From positions 1-64,000 of the forward strand of contig NZ_CANRLT010000001.1 in assembly GCF_947631555.1 (NCBI RefSeq): a stretch of 64,000 nt of DNA, given 5' to 3'. Shown here in pieces: positions 22,520 through 30,451 of this stretch. The notes below the pieces were generated by a model. It was not told the DNA's origin. It did no database searches and saw only the letters and a list, made by a program, of their open reading frames with translations. Numbering within the stretch: the first letter of the stretch is position 1; each line of letters opens with the position of its first letter. The DNA comes from an uncultured Mailhella sp. (GTDB lineage Bacteria > Desulfobacterota > Desulfovibrionia > Desulfovibrionales > Desulfovibrionaceae). The position numbers and the translations under genes are program-made.

Positions 22520-23294
22520 TCTTCGCAAGGATGCTCTGTATCTGTCCCATAAATGTCGGGACGGCAACCTTCAGAGCGTGTTTTCCTGTCTTGATATTGT
22601 CTGGGTGCTGTATGACAGGATCATGAACTGGTCTCCGGAAAAGGCACAGGACGCGGACCGTGATTTCTTCATCATCAGCAAGGGGCAGGCAACGCTGGCC
22701 CTGTACCCAGTGCTGATTGAGAAGGGGTTCTTTGACAAGGAAGAGGTAGCCTCCGAAATCGGCCTGTTTAACAGCCGCTATTGCATACAGACGGATGTCA
22801 CCAAGTTCTCCGGCGGCGTGGAAAACAGCGCCGGCTCGCTGGGGCATGGGCTGCCGTTTGCCGTAGGTATTGCCTATGCCGGCAGGATTAAAGGGTCGCC
22901 CTCTCAGACCTTTGTGCTGTGCGGTGACGGCGAGTTCTGTGAAGGCACCATGTGGGAAGCCTGCCTTTTTGCCGCGGCGAAGAAGCTGGATAACCTGTGC
23001 GTGATCGTGGACGACAATGATTCCGTCGGGGCCATGATCGACATGGGCAGCATGCGTCTCAAGCTGGAAGCCTTCGGTTTCGATGTCTTTTCCGTCAACG
23101 GGCATGATCCTGATGCGCTGGAAGCCGTGTTCCGCAGGGCGGGAGGCCTCAAGAACGGCAGGCCCAAGGCCGTGCTGGCCAGAACCGTGCGCGGATACGG
23201 CAGTCCGACCATGATGGAGCACGACATCTGGTTCCACAAGGCGCCTGACGCCGAAGAACTGGCGATGCTGGAGAAGGAGGTGGAGGCGTTTTGA
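22500..23294 (+). CDS. Transketolase N-terminal subunit, pair 2
   Basis: ISKGQATLALYPVL, GSLGHGLPFAVGIAYAG, CGDGEFCEGTMWEA. Confidence 0.9.
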   Translation: MKNIFRNLRKDALYLSHKCRDGNLQSVFSCLDIVWVLYDRIMNWSPEKAQDADRDFFIISKGQATLALYPVLIEKGFFDKEEVASEIGLFNSRYCIQTDVTKFSGGVENSAGSLGHGLPFAVGIAYAGRIKGSPSQTFVLCGDGEFCEGTMWEACLFAAAKKLDNLCVIVDDNDSVGAMIDMGSMRLKLEAFGFDVFSVNGHDPDALEAVFRRAGGLKNGRPKAVLARTVRGYGSPTMMEHDIWFHKAPDAEELAMLEKEVEAF

Positions 23295-24172
23295 GGCGTG
23301 CCTTTTTGAAGCGTGTGGCGGACATGATCCGCAAGGAAGAGGACACGGCGTTCTTCACTGTGGATATCGGCATGTGGGCCATCCGGGACGTACTGGCCGA
23401 ATTTCCCGAGCGCTGCATGAATGTGGGCATCTACGAGGATGGTATGTTCAGCATCGCGGCGGGTATGGCCAGCCGCGGTCTCGTGCCGACCATTTTCGGC
23501 ATTCAGCCCTACCTCATCGAGCGCACACTGGAACAGATCAAGATGGATCTTGCGTACCAGAAGCGCGGCGTCAACGTGGTCGGGACCGGCGCGGCTGTGG
23601 ATTATTCCAAATACGGGTATTCCCACTACTGCGCCGAGGATGTGCAGCTCATCAAGATGCTGCCGGGCTGCGAGTTCGTGGCTCCGGGCACGGCAAAGCA
23701 GTTTCTCCAGCTTTTCAACGCCTCGTACCGGAATGGACATCCCACTTTTTTCCGGATCAGCGATCACCCCAACCTGCGGTATGACCCGGATGTTCGCTTC
23801 GGAAAGGCCGAGGTGATGCAGACGGGAAGCCGGGCCACGGTGCTGGCGGTTTCCGTCATGCTGGACATGGTCATGGAAGCCTGCGCCGGGGAAGATGTCA
23901 CCGTGCTCTATTACACCACGCTGGAGCCTTTCGACTGGGAAACACTGGCGGAGAACTGCCCTTCCGGCAAGCTTTTGCTTGTTGAGCCGGAGTATGAAGG
24001 GAGCCTGCTTCACGACGTACACAAGGCCCTGCCGGGCCGCGCCCTGCGGGTGGAACAGGTGGCCTTTCCGCGCGAAATTTTCCGGAATTACGGAACCTAT
24101 GACGAAAAGATGCGGCATTACGGGCTGGGTTCTTTGAACATCGCCGCGAAGCTGAGAGCGTTGCGGGACTGA
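23291..24172 (+). CDS. Transketolase C-terminal subunit, pair 2
   Basis: MNVGIYEDGMFSIAAGMASRG; TTG start overlapping upstream stop (TTGA). Confidence 0.88.
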   Translation: MRRAFLKRVADMIRKEEDTAFFTVDIGMWAIRDVLAEFPERCMNVGIYEDGMFSIAAGMASRGLVPTIFGIQPYLIERTLEQIKMDLAYQKRGVNVVGTGAAVDYSKYGYSHYCAEDVQLIKMLPGCEFVAPGTAKQFLQLFNASYRNGHPTFFRISDHPNLRYDPDVRFGKAEVMQTGSRATVLAVSVMLDMVMEACAGEDVTVLYYTTLEPFDWETLAENCPSGKLLLVEPEYEGSLLHDVHKALPGRALRVEQVAFPREIFRNYGTYDEKMRHYGLGSLNIAAKLRALRD

Positions 24173-24194
24173 ATCCGGAATGCAGGGGAAACAT

Positions 24195-24935
24195 ATGGAA
24201 AAGCTGAAAGGAAAGGTCGCCCTGGTGACCGGCGCAACATCCGGCATTGGCGAGGCCTGCGCAAAATTGTTTGCCGCTCACGGGGCCAGGGTTGTGCTCT
24301 CCGGGCGGAATGAGGAAAGGGGGCAGGCCGTTGCACGGGATATTCGTGCGGCGGGCGGCGAGGCGAAGTTCATCGCCTGCAATGTCGCTTCGGAAGAGCA
24401 GGTCAAGGCACTGGTCCACGATGCTGCTGCAAGTTATGCCGGACTGGACATCCTGTTTAACAATGCCGGCGTCATGCTGCCTTCCATGGAAATAGAGCGC
24501 ATGCCTGTGGAAGATTGGCGCGAGACGCTGGATACCAACCTGACAGGATATTTTCTGATCACACGCTGCGCAAAGCCGTATTTGCTGGCCAGCCGCGGCG
24601 TCATCCTCAACAACGCATCCATCGCAGGCCTTCAGCACTATGCCGCCGGGCGTTCCTACGCCTACAGCGCGGCAAAGGCCGCCGTCATCCAGTTTTCGCA
24701 CCAGATGGCAAAAAACTATGGAGAAGAGGGTGTGCGGGTCAACTGCATTTGCCCGGGCATTATCCAGACGCCGATTCTCCACGGCCGCGATCCCAAACTG
24801 TATGAAGACCGTATCCCGCTTGGACGGGTGGGAACGCCTGAGGATGTGGCAAAAGCCGCGTTGTTTCTTGTTTCGGATGAGTCCGCCTATCTGACGGGAG
24901 TTGTCCTGCCTGTGGATGGAGGGGCGTCGCTTTGA
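24195..24935 (+). CDS. Short-chain dehydrogenase/reductase
   Basis: VALVTGATSGIGEACA Rossmann motif, YAYSAAKAAV active site; start taken at second Met. Confidence 0.92.
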   Translation: MEKLKGKVALVTGATSGIGEACAKLFAAHGARVVLSGRNEERGQAVARDIRAAGGEAKFIACNVASEEQVKALVHDAAASYAGLDILFNNAGVMLPSMEIERMPVEDWRETLDTNLTGYFLITRCAKPYLLASRGVILNNASIAGLQHYAAGRSYAYSAAKAAVIQFSHQMAKNYGEEGVRVNCICPGIIQTPILHGRDPKLYEDRIPLGRVGTPEDVAKAALFLVSDESAYLTGVVLPVDGGASL

Positions 24936-26047
24936 CCGGATCTTTTATGAAAATACACTCATTTGATCCAAATTGCATAGAAAAGAGTTTTAATGAAATA
25001 GATATATTTCGTGATTCTTTTTCTATGACAGATTCCATCGTATCAGATTTAATGTGTGGAGTTATAGATAAAGAAGTTGAACCATATATTTCCGTCATTA
25101 TTCCAACATATAACAGGCGTGCCGTGCTCCGAGAAGCCCTGGAAAGCGTTCTTCGTCAGAAACATGTTGATGTTGAATGGGAACTTCTGGTCGTTGACAA
25201 CACTCCGCTGGATGAGAGCGGTATGACGCCGGCCCTGCGTCTTATACAGAAAATCGGTGATAGCCGTATCCAGTATTACCACAACAGGGAAAATATTGGT
25301 GCAGGCAACAACTGGAACCGCGGCGTGCGGCTGGCACGGGGAAAATGGGTCTGCTTTCTGCATGACGATGATGTGCTCTGTTCCGATGCGCTTTTTCAGA
25401 TCGCAAATATCATCCGGCGCCATGAGAAGCTGCGCAAGCCGCTGGGCTATATTCATGCGCGCCGTCTGGATTTTACGGGAACGTTTGACGAGCAGGAGGC
25501 CGGAAAACACGATAAACCCTATGAACGGGAACTGACGCGCACGGGCGCACTTATTCACGGGCATACGCGCACCGGCGCCCCTTCCTGTGGAACTACTATT
25601 CTGAAGGAAGCCTATCTGCGCACGGGTGGTGTCCATGACGGCTTCGGCACCGTTGCGGATGCCGTGCTGGGCTATCAGATCATGCGCGATTATACCGTGC
25701 TGGAATCGGGAAAGGTGCTGGGGGGCTACCGCTGGCAGGAGAATGCCACCCTGAGGAAAGAGACGCTTCAGAGTCTGGTTGAGGCGGATCTGCTGTTTGC
25801 GCGCTACCGCTATGGCCGGACGCCGGCGTCCCGGATTTTCGGCATGCTGTTCGAACGTGTGCAGCACAACAGGAATGTGGATGGAAAGCTCGCTCTGGCG
25901 AGAAAAGCTCACCTTGCGATGAGTGTCCATGATTTTGAACAGATCCTGCCCTACAAAAAGTCCGGCAGAGTTGTTTCCTTTTTATACACGATGATACGGC
26001 AAGCCTATCACCAGATAGAAAAAGGTAACAGGTATTATCCGCGGTAA
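24932..26047 (+). CDS. Glycosyltransferase family 2
   Basis: PYISVIIPTYNRRAVLREALESVL, FLHDDDVL. Confidence 0.88.
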   Translation: MTGSFMKIHSFDPNCIEKSFNEIDIFRDSFSMTDSIVSDLMCGVIDKEVEPYISVIIPTYNRRAVLREALESVLRQKHVDVEWELLVVDNTPLDESGMTPALRLIQKIGDSRIQYYHNRENIGAGNNWNRGVRLARGKWVCFLHDDDVLCSDALFQIANIIRRHEKLRKPLGYIHARRLDFTGTFDEQEAGKHDKPYERELTRTGALIHGHTRTGAPSCGTTILKEAYLRTGGVHDGFGTVADAVLGYQIMRDYTVLESGKVLGGYRWQENATLRKETLQSLVEADLLFARYRYGRTPASRIFGMLFERVQHNRNVDGKLALARKAHLAMSVHDFEQILPYKKSGRVVSFLYTMIRQAYHQIEKGNRYYPR

Positions 26048-26099
26048 TTATGGCTAAGCACAGCTTTCGTCATACCTGTTTAATGCATAAGGAGGAATC

Positions 26100-27206
26100 A
26101 TGTCTCTGAAGAACTGGCTGCATACCATGAAGGGCAAGTGCCTGCCGCCGTCAGCGCGTAAGGTTATGCGTATGGAAAAGACGCTTCTTTGCCGTTTGGA
26201 TGAATTGTCAGCGCAGCACGGCTATCTCGATAGGCAGATTAAGGCACTATCGGCAAGAAATGATCTGCTGTTCTGGTTTTCGCAGATGCGCGAAGGTGAA
26301 GGCCTCGCACGAACCAAACGAAATTTCTTTGAAGGGCTTGTCCCCGAAGAAGGCCTTATTCGGGGAACGCAGCTTGTTATGTTGAATTTAATGGACTTCA
26401 TTGATGATGTTTGTACAGAAAACGGGCTTACCTATTTTTTATCTCATGGCACACTTATAGGCGCGGTCAGGCATAAAGGCTTTATACCATGGGATGATGA
26501 TACTGATGTCAGCATGATGCGCGAGGACTTTTTAAAATTTAAGAATATCATAAAAACGCAGTCGCGGTATCGTCTTGTGGATTATTATGAGGCAGGATGC
26601 AGAAAAGAGTCCTGTGGTCGTTTTGCAAAATTGGTAGATACAAATCTGCCTTTGCATATTTTTGTTGATGTTTTTGTTTATGACTGGGAGGACACGAAGA
26701 GTGACGAGGAAGCCTCTCGGAAATATTATGCCAAAAGAACAGAATTAGGTGAGAGAATATGGGAGACAGCGCAGAGATCAGGCTGCGCGGCAGAATCTCG
26801 GCCCATTGAAGACCCGGCTATTAAATCTCAGCTTGATGCTGTTTTTGATGAGTATGTCTATCCTTATCCAAAAGAGGGAACAGGCATTCAGTGGGGAGTG
26901 GATTTGTTTTGGAAGCGAAATATTTATTGCATAAAGAAAGAATATGTCTTTCCTGTCAAACGCATGCCGTTTGAGGCAAATGTTCTTAGAGAGGACGAGC
27001 GAGCGTCTGGTAAAAAAGAAAAGAAGAGAGAATTTTGTGTGCCGCAGAATCCTGAAGTGCTTCTCTCTCTCGCTTATGGTAACATCATGGAAATTCCAGC
27101 TCGCTGTTATGCCTATTTTCATGCAAAGTATTTTGATTTTTACGGCAAGGAAGACATTATAGAGGAATATCTTAAAACATGGGGCTGCGCTGATCAAAAG
27201 GGGTAA
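26100..27206 (+). CDS. LicD-family phosphotransferase, paralogue 1
   Basis: FLSHGTLIGAVRHKGFIPWDDDTDVSMMREDF LicD signature; N-terminal coiled-coil-like extension. Confidence 0.9.
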   Translation: MSLKNWLHTMKGKCLPPSARKVMRMEKTLLCRLDELSAQHGYLDRQIKALSARNDLLFWFSQMREGEGLARTKRNFFEGLVPEEGLIRGTQLVMLNLMDFIDDVCTENGLTYFLSHGTLIGAVRHKGFIPWDDDTDVSMMREDFLKFKNIIKTQSRYRLVDYYEAGCRKESCGRFAKLVDTNLPLHIFVDVFVYDWEDTKSDEEASRKYYAKRTELGERIWETAQRSGCAAESRPIEDPAIKSQLDAVFDEYVYPYPKEGTGIQWGVDLFWKRNIYCIKKEYVFPVKRMPFEANVLREDERASGKKEKKREFCVPQNPEVLLSLAYGNIMEIPARCYAYFHAKYFDFYGKEDIIEEYLKTWGCADQKG

Positions 27207-27286
27207 GGTATGGAAGGTAGGGGCATGGTTAAATCCATGCTCCCTTTACAACATTGCCGAACTGAAATTCACCAGGGGGCAAGACA

Positions 27287-27480
27287 GTGGTTATCTGAAT
27301 AATCGGGCTGTCCGGGATGGGAAAGACCACCCTTGCGGAAGAAGTTGTGCGCCTTGCCAGACAGGACGGCAGGACCGTGACGCTGCTGGATGGCGATGTC
27401 ATGCGCAGAGTGTGGGGCGACAACCTCGGGCATATGCTGGAGGTGCGCAAAAAAACTCAGGCCGTGTCCACGAGAGGATA
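27287..27480 (+). pseudogene. Truncated remnant of the APS-kinase-like gene between the two licD copies
   Basis: Near-identical to start of 28665-29726 gene, but ATG->GTG, in-frame TGA at codon 4 (ctgg->ctga), and breaks off after about 190 bp. Confidence 0.85.
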
Positions 27481-27512
27481 CGTCAACCCTGTTTAATGCA
27501 TAAGGAGGAAAC

Positions 27513-28592
27513 ATGTCTCTGAAGAACTGGCTGCATACCATGAAGAGTAAGTGCCTGCCGCCGTCGGCGCGTAAGGTTATGCGTATGGAAAAGACGCTTC
27601 TTTGCCGTTTGGATGAATTGTCAGCGCAGCACGGCTATCTCGACGGGCAGATTAAAGCGCTATCGGCAAGAAATGATCTGCTGTTCTGGTTTTCGCAGAT
27701 GCGCGAAGGGGAAGGCCTAGCGCGAACCAAACGAAATTTCTTTGAAAGACTTGTCCCCGAAGAAGGTCTTATTCGGGGGGGGCAGCTTATTATGTTGAAT
27801 TTGTTGGATTTTTTGGATGATGTTTGCACAGAAAACGGACTTGCCTATGTTTTAGCTCATGGAACACTCTTAGGCGCGGTCAGGCATAAGGGCTTTATTC
27901 CATGGGATGATGATGTTGATATATTCATGATGCGTGAAGACTTTTTAAAATTCGAGAAAATAATAAAAAATCAGTCAAGATATTGTATTATGGATTTATA
28001 TTTTGTGGATGATAAAAAAAATAAATGTGCTCGTAGTAAAGTGTTAAGAGATACAAAGATTAATTTGAATATTTGGATTGATATACTAATTCTTGACAAC
28101 ACAATAATTGATGATGAGTCATCCCGTAAAAAACAAGCCAAAAGAATAGAATTAAGTAAGAAAGTGTGGGATATTACGCAAAAATCAGGCTGGGCGGTAA
28201 AGTTTTACCCTATTTATAACCTGGCTATTAAATCTAAACTTGATGCTGTTTTTGATGAGTATATATATCCTTGTCAAAAAGAGGGAACATTTATTGAGTC
28301 CGTGTGGGGCTGGTATTCATTTAAGAAAGAAGATGTTTTTCCCGTCAAACGTATGCCGTTTGAGGCAAATGTTCTCAGGGAGGATGAGCGAGCGTCTGGT
28401 AAAAAAAAGAAAAAGAGAGAATTTTGTGTGCCAAAGAATCCTGAAGCACTTCTCTCTCGTTATGGTGACATCATGAAAATTCCGGATGGACCTTATTCCT
28501 ATAGACATGCAAAGTATTTTGATTTTTACGGCAAGGAAGACATTATAGAGGAATATCTTAAAACATGGGGCTGCGCTGATCAAAAGGGGTAA
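27513..28592 (+). CDS. LicD-family phosphotransferase, paralogue 2 (contains G8 tract)
   Basis: Near-identical N- and C-termini to paralogue 1; VLAHGTLLGAVRHKGFIPWDDDVDIFMM. Confidence 0.9.
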   Translation: MSLKNWLHTMKSKCLPPSARKVMRMEKTLLCRLDELSAQHGYLDGQIKALSARNDLLFWFSQMREGEGLARTKRNFFERLVPEEGLIRGGQLIMLNLLDFLDDVCTENGLAYVLAHGTLLGAVRHKGFIPWDDDVDIFMMREDFLKFEKIIKNQSRYCIMDLYFVDDKKNKCARSKVLRDTKINLNIWIDILILDNTIIDDESSRKKQAKRIELSKKVWDITQKSGWAVKFYPIYNLAIKSKLDAVFDEYIYPCQKEGTFIESVWGWYSFKKEDVFPVKRMPFEANVLREDERASGKKKKKREFCVPKNPEALLSRYGDIMKIPDGPYSYRHAKYFDFYGKEDIIEEYLKTWGCADQKG

Positions 28593-28664
28593 GGTGTGGG
28601 CATGGTTAAATCCATGCTCCCTTTACAACATTGACGAACTGAAATTCACCAGGGGGGCAACACA

Positions 28665-29726
28665 ATGGTTATCTGGATAATCGGACTGTCCGGAGTGGGT
28701 AAGACTACTCTTGCTGAAGAAGTTGTGCGCCTTGCCAGGCAGGACGGCAAGACCGTGGCGCAGCTGGATGGCGATGTCATGCGCAGCGTATGGGGCGACA
28801 ACCTCGGGCATACGCTGGAGGATCGCAAAAAAAACGCCGACCGTCTCCACGGATTATGCCGATACCTGGAAGGAGAGGGCGTGCATGTGGTGGCACCGGT
28901 TCTATCCCTGTTTCAGGAAACTAGGGACAAGAACAGGCGGGAACTGCGCGATTACTATGAGGTATACATCAAGTGCCCCATGGAGAACCTGGTTCTGCGG
29001 GATTCCAAGGGACTGTATGCTCGGGCAAGGCGGGGTGAAATCGAGCTGCCCGGAGTCAACATGCGTTTTGAAGAACCATGCGCTCCCGATCTGGTTATTG
29101 AAAATGCGGGTTCCCGTAACGAATTGCTGAGTTACGCCCCCATGCTGGCTCAAAAGCTGGTCCGGTCGGGAAGGATGGCCTATTCCTACACTGCGAGGGA
29201 TTTATTGCATGAGCCGGAAAACTATTTTTACGCGCCGTTTGGCGGCAAGGATTTTGTCAAGGCATGGAAGCGGTGCCGGGAAGAATCATTGACCGCCTGG
29301 GCCGGAGCGGAAGCCATGGGACCCTGCCCCGGCGATTTGACGGAAACGGAGCGTGAATTGTGGCGACTGGCTTCAACAGGCCAGAAACCGACAGGGAAGG
29401 ATGCCGTCCTGATTGAAGGATTGCTCCGGCGTTTTGAGGTCAGTAAAAAACTGCCTGCCACTCTGGTGCCGCCACGGTATTCCTGTGTGCGGGCGAGTGA
29501 CCGTTTGACCCGTCCTCATGCCTACGCCTGCCTTGGGGCGATTCTGGCCTTGAGCGCTGCGGAAGAACCGGACATGCGCCAGCTCAACTGCCTTTTGAAA
29601 ATCAATGACCTTCTTTGCTCGCTGTCCAGCCTTCCCTCTGAACTTTTTCCCCTTGCCCGCCGCGCTCTTGCCGGCGAGCTGACTGCCGTTCAGGGCTGGG
29701 CGCAAAGGAGCCATCTATGCAAATAA
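28665..29726 (+). CDS. APS-kinase-like protein, likely CDP-phosphoramidate kinase (Cj1415-like) with C-terminal extension
   Basis: P-loop GLSGVGKTTLAEEV, LDGDVMR, RARRGEIELPGVNMRFEEP; co-located with Cj1416-1418-like genes. Confidence 0.8.
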   Translation: MVIWIIGLSGVGKTTLAEEVVRLARQDGKTVAQLDGDVMRSVWGDNLGHTLEDRKKNADRLHGLCRYLEGEGVHVVAPVLSLFQETRDKNRRELRDYYEVYIKCPMENLVLRDSKGLYARARRGEIELPGVNMRFEEPCAPDLVIENAGSRNELLSYAPMLAQKLVRSGRMAYSYTARDLLHEPENYFYAPFGGKDFVKAWKRCREESLTAWAGAEAMGPCPGDLTETERELWRLASTGQKPTGKDAVLIEGLLRRFEVSKKLPATLVPPRYSCVRASDRLTRPHAYACLGAILALSAAEEPDMRQLNCLLKINDLLCSLSSLPSELFPLARRALAGELTAVQGWAQRSHLCK

Positions 29727-30451
29727 GCGATGTTGCGCTTGTATGCGCGGACAATGTTCGGGCGCGCTGCTATATGCAGGCATTCACGGCGCGGAAACTG
29801 TTGCCCTCCTTCTGCTTGATATTGCCCGCTGCGGAATCGGGAAATCCGGACCCGAGACGGAGGCGTCTGTCACCGGCAGAGGTTCCCTGGGGCAGATTTG
29901 ATCCTGAGCGGGGCATCCGGGAGCTGTGTGAGGAAGCGGGTGTCCCTTGCGAGTTTGCGCCGGCTCATGACATCAACGCGCCGGAGACGATACGGCACAT
30001 TGCCGAACTTACACAGCAGGTCTGTGTGTATGCGGGATTTGGCGGCGTTATTCTACGGGCCGATCTTTTAAACTGCGGGAAGAAATTTCTGCACGCCCAT
30101 GGCGGCTGGCTTCCCTCTTATAAAGGAAGTACCACTAACTATTACAGTGCGCTGCAGGAAAACTTCTGTGCCGCTTCCGCCATGTTCCTGAATGAGGAGA
30201 TCGACCGTGGCGTGGTGTTGTGCCGCCGCCGCTTTGCTGTGCCCGCAGATATGTCACTCATGGATTATGTGCATGACAATGTTTTCCGGGCCGAAGTGCT
30301 GTGCGAAGTGTTGGCCGCGCATGTGAAAAGCCGGGGCTGGCCGGAGTCCGTTGTCGAAAATACCCCGACCAATCCCTATTTCGTCATGCATCCGCTTTTA
30401 AGACATATGGCTATTCTTGGTAGTAAAGGAGCAGATTTGCCATGCGCATAA
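29717..30451 (+). CDS. Formyltransferase-fold protein
   Basis: HAHGGWLPSYKGSTTNYYSAL resembles the formyltransferase HPxxLPxYRG motif; EEIDRGVVL. Confidence 0.65.
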   Translation: MQISDVALVCADNVRARCYMQAFTARKLLPSFCLILPAAESGNPDPRRRRLSPAEVPWGRFDPERGIRELCEEAGVPCEFAPAHDINAPETIRHIAELTQQVCVYAGFGGVILRADLLNCGKKFLHAHGGWLPSYKGSTTNYYSALQENFCAASAMFLNEEIDRGVVLCRRRFAVPADMSLMDYVHDNVFRAEVLCEVLAAHVKSRGWPESVVENTPTNPYFVMHPLLRHMAILGSKGADLPCA

